Of a stretch of 5,203 nt of DNA, positions 1 to 5,203 are shown one piece after another. The position numbers and the translations under genes were made by a program. Positions within the stretch are counted from its first letter, which is position 1, and each line of letters begins with the position of its first letter. A model generated the notes under the pieces. That model made no database searches, was not told where the DNA came from, and worked only from the letters and a program-made list of their open reading frames with translations. Source of the DNA: Candidatus Hydrogenedentota bacterium (lineage in GTDB: Bacteria; Hydrogenedentota; Hydrogenedentia; Hydrogenedentales; SLHB01); contig PUMX01000236.1 in the NCBI GenBank assembly GCA_003552485.1, forward strand, positions 1 to 5,203, written 5' to 3'.

Positions 1-287
1 CCGGCCGCATCATCCGGGAACACTTTCAACAAGCCAGCTTCGAGCCCGCCATCGCCATGGACAGTGGCAGCTTCGAGGTGATCAAACGCTACGTAGCCCA
101 AGGCATCGGCGTATCGGTCCTACCCGAAACCGTGGTGACGAAAAGAGACACTGACCTTGCGGTGTTGCGGGCGCCTGATCTCCCCGAGGTGTCCATTGGC
201 GCCATTTGGCGGACCGACGCCTATCATCCCCGCGCTGCGCGGTTATTCATGGATTTACTGGCATCCGGCGCGCCAGAACAGGCATGA
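1..287 (+). CDS. LysR-family transcriptional regulator, C-terminal fragment (5' end outside window)
   Basis: The frame is open from the window edge (first full codon at 3) to TGA at 285-287, giving about 94 residues. The stretch IAMDSGSFEVIKRYVAQGIG followed by VSVLPE is the typical hinge and second half of the LysR effector-binding domain: a strand, a helix reading 'VIKRYVAQGIG', then the 'G(I/V)(S/G)VLPE' turn. The tail (IWRTDAYHPRAARLFMDLL) matches the usual last strand and helix of these proteins. The DNA-binding helix-turn-helix lies outside the window, so neither the target nor the effector can be named. The aldo/keto reductase begins 59 nt downstream on the same strand. LysR regulators often control neighbours, but usually divergent ones, so a regulatory link is only a possibility. 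The family call is firm; subfamily is unknown. Confidence 0.88.
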   Translation, partial: GRIIREHFQQASFEPAIAMDSGSFEVIKRYVAQGIGVSVLPETVVTKRDTDLAVLRAPDLPEVSIGAIWRTDAYHPRAARLFMDLLASGAPEQA

Positions 288-346
288 TTGAGGGACGCGC
301 GTTGTTCAATTGACACAGACGCGTTCATGACAAGGGAGAAATTATC

Positions 347-1210
347 ATGGCCATTAACCGCAGAGACTTCATGAAGTGGACCGCTGGCGCAGTAGCCTCC
401 GGTTATCTTGGAGGGGCTTCGCCCACATACGCCGCCGAAACCGGAAAAGCCCAATCCGTGCGCCCACTGGGGCAAACGGGAATTGACACAACCTTCCTCG
501 GCATGGGCACGGGCGTCCGTGCCGCGCGGAACGAGTCGGCGCTGATACGGAGGGGTGACGAACAGTTTATGGAGGTGTTGGAGCGCGCATATGGTCATGG
601 CGTCCGTTTCTTTGATTTGGCCGATATGTACGGCTCTCACGAGTATCTGCGCCGCGCGATGGATGACTTCATGGACCGCGAGGAAATAATGATCCTCACC
701 AAGACCATGGGCCGCGACCCGGAAACCGTAACACAGAACATTGACCGCTTTCGGCAGGAACTCGACACCGACACGATTGACGTGCTCCTGCTCCATTGCC
801 TTACGCGGCGCAATTGGACCGAGAACCTACCGGAAGTCATGGATGTGATGAGCGAAGCCAAGGAACAAGGCCTTATCCGCGCGCACGGCGTGTCCTGCCA
901 CGACTGGGGCGCCATGGAGACCGCCGTCGAGTCGGATTGGACCGACGTGATCCTGGCCCGCATCAACCCCTATGAATCGCACATGGACGGACCTTTCGAG
1001 GATGTCAAAGCGCTGCTTCAACGCGCCCACGAGAAGGGCATTGGGGTCCTCGGCATGAAGATCCTTGGCGAGGGCACATTAGCCGACCAGAAAGAATCGT
1101 GTTTCGAATTCGCGGCCCAAGCCGAGTTCCTTGACGCCGTCACCATTGGCTTTCTGTCCACCGATGAGGTTGACGACGCCATCGAGCAGATTAACCGCCA
1201 TGCGACGTAG
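347..1210 (+). CDS. Tat-exported aldo/keto reductase family protein
   Basis: 287 residues. The N-terminus NRRDFMKW is a twin-arginine (Tat) motif (R5-R6, F8, K10), followed by a weakly hydrophobic stretch and a likely signal peptidase site near residues 29-30 (TYAA|E). The rest is an aldo/keto reductase TIM barrel: the catalytic tetrad is visible as D90 and Y95 in FFDLADMYG, K119 in ILTKTMG and H150 in LLLHC, with spacings close to the family norm. VSCHDWGAMETA (182-193) and VLGMKILGEG (234-243) are typical of the short barrel proteins in this family. The usual C-terminal IPKS-type NADPH phosphate-binding motif is replaced by TIGFLSTDEVDDAIEQIN, and the mature protein (about 257 residues) is shorter than the classic 300-330. 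AAGGGAG at 332-338 lies 8 nt before the ATG and supports this start. Substrate unknown; export points to a cell-envelope role. The - strand DUF202 gene is convergent at the 3' end. Confidence 0.93.
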   Translation: MAINRRDFMKWTAGAVASGYLGGASPTYAAETGKAQSVRPLGQTGIDTTFLGMGTGVRAARNESALIRRGDEQFMEVLERAYGHGVRFFDLADMYGSHEYLRRAMDDFMDREEIMILTKTMGRDPETVTQNIDRFRQELDTDTIDVLLLHCLTRRNWTENLPEVMDVMSEAKEQGLIRAHGVSCHDWGAMETAVESDWTDVILARINPYESHMDGPFEDVKALLQRAHEKGIGVLGMKILGEGTLADQKESCFEFAAQAEFLDAVTIGFLSTDEVDDAIEQINRHAT

Positions 1211-1338
1211 GACAAGGCGCAATTAGCGCGGGCAAACCTTGTGAGCCGGGGCTGCAGAGTGTTGTTGCGGCGCGCGCCATTATAGGCCATGCTTTTCTCA
1301 GTTCGTTCTCTGGTCCGAGGCGGACGGCCAGGCTGCGG

Positions 1339-1650
1339 TTACTGCTGATCCGCGTCGGTGGCTTCCTCCGCCTCGGCCCCGCTGCGCAATCGTTTCTGCA
1401 TGATTCGAAAGCGCGCGCCGCCGATGGTGAAAAACGCAGCGCCGACAAGTATAAAGGCGCCGGCAAGTATTCGAAACGAAATCGTTTCAAAGAGTTGGAG
1501 CAACGTCCCCCCCACCACAAGGAACGTAAGGGCGGTGCGCACATACGCGAGCAGAGTGCGCTCGTTGGCCAAAACGGTGCGGTCTATCGCAAGATAATCC
1601 CGCAGGATGAGCTTATCGCCGGGGAACTGCCCGTAAGGCTGATCGGTCAT
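1339..1650 (-). CDS. DUF202 (YidH-like) small inner-membrane protein
   Basis: 103 residues. The core LRDYLAIDRTVLANERTLLA (16-35), followed by YVRTALTF, is the characteristic DUF202 signature (L-A-x-D-R-T-x-L-A-N-E-R-T-x-L-A-Y-x-R-T). Two hydrophobic segments follow, about 38-56 and 60-78, then a basic stretch (RFRIMQKRLR) and an acidic tail (AEAEEATDADQQ). Length is near the family norm of about 100-120. The molecular function of the family is not established, so none is assigned. GGAGG (on this strand, at 1668-1664) is 13 nt from the ATG, longer than ideal; a short leader reading frame overlaps the start (see findings). The gene is convergent with the aldo/keto reductase and divergent from the DUF1080 gene, so it is probably transcribed alone. 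I found no clear terminator in the 128 nt between its stop and the reductase stop. Confidence 0.9.
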   Translation of the reverse strand: MTDQPYGQFPGDKLILRDYLAIDRTVLANERTLLAYVRTALTFLVVGGTLLQLFETISFRILAGAFILVGAAFFTIGGARFRIMQKRLRSGAEAEEATDADQQ

Positions 1651-1784
1651 TTTCGCTTCTTTTCCTCCATCGAAGTGGCTTCCCCCAATGTAACGTACTA
1701 ATGCGACAGCTTAGCACGTCGAGAACGCGCCCGCAATTGGCGGCTTCTTCCCGCCCTCTCAGCCGAGCCGATGAAAGAGCGCAT

Positions 1785-1813
1785 TTGAAACTTGCGAGCG
1801 AGCGGCATAGAGT
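1785..1813 (+). promoter_or_regulatory. Candidate sigma-70-type promoter for the DUF1080 gene
   Basis: TTGAAA (1785-1790, five of six matches to TTGACA) and TAGAGT (1808-1813, four of six to TATAAT) are separated by exactly 17 nt. Transcription would start near 1820, leaving a leader of about 70 nt before the ATG at 1892. It lies in the divergent region where a rightward promoter is expected. The -10 is mediocre, and the organism's sigma-factor preferences are unknown, so this is a prediction only. Confidence 0.35.
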
Positions 1814-1820
1814 AAGCGGC

Positions 1821-1844
1821 GGCGCCGGAAAACGGGCCGGCGTC
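1821..1844 (+). other. GC-rich hairpin in predicted DUF1080 leader
   Basis: GGCGCCGG (1821-1828) pairs with CCGGCGTC (1837-1844) through 8 base pairs including one G-U, around an 8-nt loop. No T-run follows, so it is not a classic terminator. It falls right at or just after the predicted transcript start and could stabilise the 5' end of the mRNA. A chance GC-rich fold cannot be excluded. Confidence 0.3.
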
Positions 1845-1891
1845 TCACGGTAGTAGCGTTGACCCGTATCTACACTGGGAGAGGACACACG

Positions 1892-2578
1892 ATGAAACCT
1901 AAAACGCTTCTTGCATTGACACTGTCCGTTCTTGTAGCGGTGATCGCTGGACATCACGCGGCCGGCGCCGAGGAGCCCGAGACCATCGAGCTTTTTGACG
2001 GCGAATCACTCGATGGCTGGCGGTGCCATAACGTTGACGACCTGCCCATGGAAGAGGTCTGGATGGTTGAAGATGGCGTGTTGCGCACTGTCGGCGAACC
2101 TTTCGGTTACCTATATACCGAGGATTCGTTCGAGAGCTTCGAACTCCTCGTCGAGTGGCGTTGGCCGGAGGACGTCGAGCCAACAAATAGCGGTGTGCTC
2201 TTACGCATCGCCGATGAACCCGTTTCGTTCCTTACCCAATGTGTGGAAGCCCAACTCATGCACGGCAGTGTTGGCGACATCTGGGCGTTCTACGGCGCGA
2301 ATGCTAGCGGCGATGAAGAACGCGCCGCACAGGTCGAGGGACACGAGGCCTTGGGCGATTTTCACGGCGTTCGTAAGATGACCGATGCGGAGCTGCCTCC
2401 CGGCGAGTGGAATGTCTACGAAATCACGTTGGACGGCCCTGATCTCACCTTGGTCCTTAACGGCGAAAAGGTGAACGAGGCGACCGATCTCGATGTGCTC
2501 GCCGGTCCTATCGGATTTCAATCGGAAGGCGGCCCCATTGAATTCCGTCGAATCGAACTGACGCCGCTGGACGAGTAG
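1892..2578 (+). CDS. Secreted DUF1080 / 3-keto-disaccharide hydrolase-like protein
   Basis: 228 residues. The frame could begin 11 codons earlier at 1859, but the ATG at 1892 is preferred: GGGAGAGG (1877-1884) sits 7 nt upstream and translation begins directly with a Sec signal peptide (MKPK, a hydrophobic core at residues 5-20, and a cleavage site AGA|EE after residue 26). The mature part is a single DUF1080 domain, a concanavalin-like beta-sandwich. Visible motifs are ELFDGESLDGW (33-43), VWMVEDGVL (56-64), FELLVEWRWP (83-92), NSGVLLR (99-105), GEWNVYEITL (171-180) and GPIGFQSEGGPIEFRRIEL (205-223). Members of the family have been shown to hydrolyse 3-keto-glycosides; others are only predicted glycan-binding or glycan-cleaving proteins. 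No lipobox is seen, so it is probably periplasmic or secreted. It is followed by a long hairpin and then, 98 nt downstream, the kinase gene. Family call firm, substrate unknown. Confidence 0.92.
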   Translation: MKPKTLLALTLSVLVAVIAGHHAAGAEEPETIELFDGESLDGWRCHNVDDLPMEEVWMVEDGVLRTVGEPFGYLYTEDSFESFELLVEWRWPEDVEPTNSGVLLRIADEPVSFLTQCVEAQLMHGSVGDIWAFYGANASGDEERAAQVEGHEALGDFHGVRKMTDAELPPGEWNVYEITLDGPDLTLVLNGEKVNEATDLDVLAGPIGFQSEGGPIEFRRIELTPLDE

Positions 2579-2594
2579 AGGCAACGTGAGCAAC

Positions 2595-2653
2595 TTCGCG
2601 TGGCCGCATCTTCCGCCCATCTTCATCATGCCCGGAAGATGCGGCCGCGCGAA
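2595..2653 (+). repeat. Long inverted repeat / hairpin between the DUF1080 and kinase genes
   Basis: Bases 2595-2615 pair with 2633-2653 over 21 consecutive positions, all Watson-Crick except one T-G wobble (2601/2647); the inner 14 bp (2602-2615 with 2633-2646) are perfect. The 17-nt loop can form a further CAT/ATG pairing (2618-2620 with 2628-2630). The element begins 17 nt after the DUF1080 stop and ends 24 nt before the kinase ATG. Neither side is followed by a T-run, so it is not a standard intrinsic terminator on either strand. It could be a U-tract-less terminator, an mRNA 3'-end stabiliser that uncouples expression of the two genes, or a REP-like dispersed palindrome. Confidence 0.85.
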
Positions 2654-2676
2654 AACCACTATTGGGTTAAGGTTGT

Positions 2677-3654
2677 ATGGCGGACGCCCCCTACTACGTC
2701 ATTGGAATTGACGGTGGCGGCACGGGGACCACGGCCCGTCTGGCCAACAGCGAAGGCGGGATTCTGACGGTTCAAAGCGCTGGACCGGCGAATGTGCACG
2801 CCCAAGGCGTGGAAGTTTGTGCGAGGGTGGTGGACCGCTGTGTGGCAAGCCTTTGCGCGGCCGCGTCTATCCCGCCGCACGCGGTCCACGCCCTCGTCTT
2901 TGGCGCAGCAGGCGCCGGGCGCGAGGCCGACCAGCAAAGGGCCCGGGAAGCGATTGAATCTCTGTGGAGTCACCAGAGCAATCGTCCTCGAGTCATTCAC
3001 GTCGTGTCCGACGCCGATATCGCGCTTGAAGCGGCATTCGGCGGCGAACCAGGCGTGGTGGTCATTGCGGGCACGGGATCCATTGTCTATGGCCGGAATG
3101 CGGATGGGAGAATCCAGCGCTGCGGCGGGTGGGGGCCTGTCATCGGCGACCCAGGCAGTGGCGCCGCGCTGGGAGGGGCCGCGTTGCGTCACGCCGCCCA
3201 CGTGTTTGACGACTGCGCGGCGCCGGGTAGGCTGACTGAGCTGTTGAAGGAACAGTTCGGCATTTGTTCCGCTGAATCGCTCATCGCTGGGGTTTACCAC
3301 GACAATATCGTCCCCGCCTCGCTTGCGCCGCTGGTGTTTGACGCAGGCCGTTCGGGCGACGCCGCGGCCCACAAAATCTTGGTCGAGAACGCGGATGATT
3401 TGGCCCGGTTGTTTCAATACGCCGCGCGAAAGCTTGCTTTTCCCGAGGAAATCCCGGTGGCCTTGTTAGGCGGGTTGTTTGATTCGGGCAATCTGTACCG
3501 CGAGCTGGTTACGAGTGCAATCGCGGCGCGTGCGCCAAGCAGCGTCATCCGCGCGCCCCGTTTCACACCAGAAGAAGGCGCTATCGCTATGGGACTACGC
3601 TTGGCGCAAACGGAAAATGACCGCGCCTGGACTGGGGGGTGTAGCGATGTCTAA
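2677..3654 (+). CDS. BadF/BadG/BcrA-type sugar kinase (N-acetylglucosamine / N-acetylmuramic acid kinase-like)
   Basis: 325 residues, of the ASKHA ATPase fold. IGIDGGGTGTTARLA (9-23) is the phosphate-1 loop; SDADIALEAAF (111-121) contains D112, aligning with the catalytic aspartate of GlcNAc kinases; IAGTGSIVYG (130-139) is phosphate-2; GGWGPVIGDPGSGAALG (150-166) is the glycine-rich segment typical of GlcNAc kinases; LLGGLF (263-268) is the adenosine loop; and PEEGA (298-302) is the usual C-terminal element. The reaction is ATP-dependent 6-phosphorylation of an amino sugar in the cytoplasm. Known members act on GlcNAc, GlcN or, as with MurK of Clostridium acetobutylicum, on both MurNAc and GlcNAc. 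The 8-nt overlap with murQ favours MurNAc as a substrate, which is an inference. AAGG (2669-2672) lies only 4 nt before the ATG, a somewhat short spacing. Sequence alone does not fix the sugar specificity. Confidence 0.9.
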   Translation: MADAPYYVIGIDGGGTGTTARLANSEGGILTVQSAGPANVHAQGVEVCARVVDRCVASLCAAASIPPHAVHALVFGAAGAGREADQQRAREAIESLWSHQSNRPRVIHVVSDADIALEAAFGGEPGVVVIAGTGSIVYGRNADGRIQRCGGWGPVIGDPGSGAALGGAALRHAAHVFDDCAAPGRLTELLKEQFGICSAESLIAGVYHDNIVPASLAPLVFDAGRSGDAAAHKILVENADDLARLFQYAARKLAFPEEIPVALLGGLFDSGNLYRELVTSAIAARAPSSVIRAPRFTPEEGAIAMGLRLAQTENDRAWTGGCSDV

Positions 3655-4558
3655 GGACCTATTCGAGAACTTAGCCAAACTCCCCACCGAGCAGCGCAAT
3701 CCCCGTTCGACGAACCTAGATGCGCTGTCCGTCGAGGACACGCTACGTCTGATTAATTCCGAAGACCAGGCCGCGCCGCAAGCCGTAGCAAGTGAAATCC
3801 CCCACATCGCGCAGGCCGTCGAATGCGTTGTCGACGCCTTGCGCGCCGGTGGCCGCCTCATTTACGTGGGAGCGGGCACGAGCGGACGCCTCGGCGTGCT
3901 TGACGCGGCGGAGTGCTCCCCCACCTTCGGTTGCAATCCAGAAATGGTGCAAGCCGTTTTGGCCGGCGGACGCGACGCGATGTTCGAGGCCCAGGAAGGT
4001 TGCGAAGACCGGCCGGACGACGGCGCCGCGGCCATGCAGTCCGCAAGCGTCACAGCGGCCGACGTGGTCTGCGGCCTCTCAGCCAGCGGGCGCACCCCGT
4101 TTGTCGCAGGCGCCTTACGGGAAGCGCGCAGCCTGGGCGCGAAGACCGTCTATGTAACCACCGTCCCGCGGGACGAATTCAAAGAGACCGTAGACGTGGC
4201 CATCTGCGCCGCGGTGGGTCCCGAAGTATTGACGGGCTCGACACGCATGAAGTCAGGCACAGCGCAGAAGCTCATCCTCAACATGATCACCACGACGGCC
4301 ATGGTCCGGCTTGGCAAGGTGTACGAGAATCTCATGGTCGACGTGCAAGCCAACAACGAAAAGCTCAGGGAACGAGCCAAGCGAATCGTCATGACCGTCA
4401 CGGGGGTTTCTTACCACGACGCTCAGCAAACGTTGGACGCCGCCGATGGTCACGTGAAGACCGCGCTCATCATGTTGCTTGCCGGTGTGGACGCGCCCGA
4501 AGCCCACGCGCGCCTCGAACAGGCGGACGGCTTCGTGCGCGGGGCGCTGCGTATGTAG
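3647..4558 (+). CDS. murQ: N-acetylmuramic acid 6-phosphate etherase
   Basis: 303 residues, close to the 298 of E. coli MurQ. It cleaves the D-lactyl ether of MurNAc-6-phosphate to give GlcNAc-6-phosphate and D-lactate, a cytoplasmic step in cell-wall recycling. Motifs seen in order: TEQRNP (14-19), the SIS-domain sugar-phosphate loop VGAGTSGRLGVLDAAECSPT (74-93), EGCED (117-121), GLSASGRTP (143-151), GPEVLTGSTRMKSGTAQKLI (191-210) and VYENLMVDVQ..NEKLR. E89 and E120 fall where the proposed acid/base residues E83 and E114 of the E. coli enzyme lie, with the same 31-residue spacing. The frame is open further upstream, but ATG 3647 starts the conserved protein and has GGGGGG (3634-3639) 7 nt before it. 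It overlaps the kinase stop by 8 nt, indicating translational coupling. The C-terminal helical region (from about residue 255) is complete. Confidence 0.97.
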   Translation: MSKDLFENLAKLPTEQRNPRSTNLDALSVEDTLRLINSEDQAAPQAVASEIPHIAQAVECVVDALRAGGRLIYVGAGTSGRLGVLDAAECSPTFGCNPEMVQAVLAGGRDAMFEAQEGCEDRPDDGAAAMQSASVTAADVVCGLSASGRTPFVAGALREARSLGAKTVYVTTVPRDEFKETVDVAICAAVGPEVLTGSTRMKSGTAQKLILNMITTTAMVRLGKVYENLMVDVQANNEKLRERAKRIVMTVTGVSYHDAQQTLDAADGHVKTALIMLLAGVDAPEAHARLEQADGFVRGALRM

Positions 4559-5049
4559 GATTGTATTCTGGGAGTCGAACCATAACACGGAGGGAGTTTT
4601 TGCCGTCTGCGCCGCATTTGAGGTATTGTCGCGTGGCGCGCTTGCGCATAGACTTAATACGGCATTGGCGAGGCCTTCTGAATCGTTGGCTCGGAAAGAG
4701 GTTATACCTTCACCGGTTTGCTTACCTCGTTCACGGAGTGCATCAGCTACTTGAAGGGACCGGCAATTGTCCAACGATTGGCGCGTTGAACCCTGCTGCC
4801 AGCGCGTTTCTGCTTGGTACGGTTCTTGTCGCGTAAGAAACATGGCATGGATATGACGAGGAGCACCATTATCAAGACCTCTACACATTCGACCCCATAC
4901 GACCCGCGCATTCAGCCGTTGCCTCGCTTGCCCATCCCTTTCACGGCTTACAGTTCGCCGAGAGACGTTCGCGGGATTGCAGCCTATGCGCGTTCACTGG
5001 CGATTACACGCCAAGCAATGGCGTATCATCCCATAGCATCAGCCGACCC
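4559..5049 (+). other. 491-nt gap between murQ and the symporter with no recognisable gene
   Basis: No known protein, tRNA or clear terminator is seen here. Two short + strand frames could in principle be coding. One runs from TTG 4600 to TAA 4836 (78 residues, GGAGG at 4589-4593 six nt upstream, arginine-rich with a hydrophobic end). The other runs from ATG 4847 to TGA 5053 (68 residues, proline-rich in the middle, only a weak AAGAAA upstream), and its stop overlaps the symporter start as ATGA. Neither resembles a family I know. The symporter frame is itself open from 4837 but has no ATG, GTG or TTG before 5050. Alternative explanations are a long regulated leader, or the decayed remains of a gene. 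Small alternative hairpins lie at 4998-5024 (see findings). Confidence 0.5.
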
Positions 5050-5203
5050 ATGACGTTCACACTCTTTGACGCCGTCATCCTCGTCCTGTACCTCGTGGGC
5101 ATCACGTATTTCGGTATCCGGATCGCCGGTAAGCAAACCAGTGCAACGGATTACTTCCTCGGCGGCAAGGAGATTCCTTGGTGGGCGGCCTGTTTCGCTA
5201 TCG
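5050..5203 (+). CDS. Sodium:solute symporter (SSS family), N-terminal fragment (3' end outside window)
   Basis: 51 complete codons before the window ends. The protein begins with a short polar stretch and a first transmembrane helix (about residues 5-25, FDAVILVLYLVGITYFGIRI), then the SSS hallmark TDYFLGGKEIPWWAACFAI (33-51), matching the family pattern 'DYFL(A/G)GR.(L/I)PWW' at the start of helix two. Sodium:solute symporters import sugars, sialic acid, amino acids and other small molecules using the sodium gradient. Its position after the kinase and murQ suggests uptake of MurNAc, GlcNAc or a related amino sugar, but this is inferred from context only. ATG 5050 is chosen because the conserved N-terminus starts there and no start codon lies upstream in the frame; no Shine-Dalgarno sequence is visible. 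The family call is firm even from this fragment. Confidence 0.88.
   Translation, partial: MTFTLFDAVILVLYLVGITYFGIRIAGKQTSATDYFLGGKEIPWWAACFAI

Noticed and set aside
310..315. Perfect TTGACA -35 hexamer upstream of the aldo/keto reductase
   Set aside because: No acceptable -10 lies 16-18 nt downstream (the region there is the AAGGGAG ribosome binding site), so it is not called as a promoter.
1212..1242. ACAAGG/CCTTGT inverted repeat just after the aldo/keto reductase as a terminator
   Set aside because: The stem is only 6 bp with a long interior and no T-run follows on either strand; too weak to call.
2851..2868. Another partial likeness (16 of 18) to the hairpin arm within the kinase gene
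   Set aside because: The shared part is mostly the low-complexity GCGCGGCCGC core encoding alanines, so composition explains it.
2659..3417. 252-codon open frame on the - strand opposite the kinase
   Set aside because: It is antisense to a kinase with full motifs, its translation is rich in Arg, Val and His without domain features, and long antisense frames are common in GC-rich coding DNA.
4571..4581. tRNA-like T-loop (GGTTCGACTCC on the - strand)
   Set aside because: Only two T-stem pairs form, and there is no acceptor stem, anticodon arm or D-arm in the surrounding sequence; a chance match.
3913..4836. 307-codon + strand frame overlapping murQ
   Set aside because: Its first two thirds are an Arg- and His-rich out-of-frame reading of murQ; only the part after 4559 lies outside murQ and is discussed with the gap.
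4253..4888. 211-codon - strand frame across the end of murQ and the gap
   Set aside because: Half of it is antisense to murQ, it has no recognisable motif, and no ribosome binding site is evident.

Overview
The window comes from a GC-rich bacterial chromosome. It carries five recognisable protein genes on the + strand, one of them cut by each window edge, and one on the - strand. Gene content (a Tat-exported aldo/keto reductase, an exported DUF1080 protein, a BadF-type sugar kinase, MurQ and a sodium:solute symporter) resembles Planctomycetota/Verrucomicrobiota-like or Hydrogenedentota-like genomes. That placement is an inference from style of gene content; no phylogenetic marker is present.

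Layout. 1-287: C-terminal end of a LysR-type regulator. 347-1210: aldo/keto reductase with a twin-arginine signal. 1339-1650 (- strand): small DUF202 membrane protein, convergent with the reductase. 1651-1891: divergent intergenic region with a plausible promoter reading right. 1892-2578: secreted DUF1080 (3-keto-disaccharide hydrolase-like) protein. 2595-2653: a long, nearly perfect hairpin with no U-tract. 2677-3654: BadF/N-acetylglucosamine-kinase-type sugar kinase, overlapping by 8 nt the start of murQ (3647-4558). 4559-5049: about 490 nt with no recognisable gene. 5050-5203: start of a sodium:solute symporter that runs off the window.

How the genes fit together. Kinase, MurQ and symporter form a credible pathway for PTS-independent use of peptidoglycan amino sugars: the symporter imports the sugar, the kinase makes the 6-phosphate, and MurQ cleaves the lactyl ether of MurNAc-6-phosphate to give GlcNAc-6-phosphate and D-lactate. 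The kinase and MurQ are almost certainly co-translated. The symporter's substrate is inferred from position only. DUF1080 may be transcribed into the same unit, but a strong hairpin separates it from the kinase.

The least explained parts are the hairpin at 2595-2653, a 16/17 match to its arm at the left edge of the window, and the 490-nt murQ-symporter gap. I found no insertion sequence, CRISPR array, tRNA or rRNA, and no clear evidence of an entirely new system.
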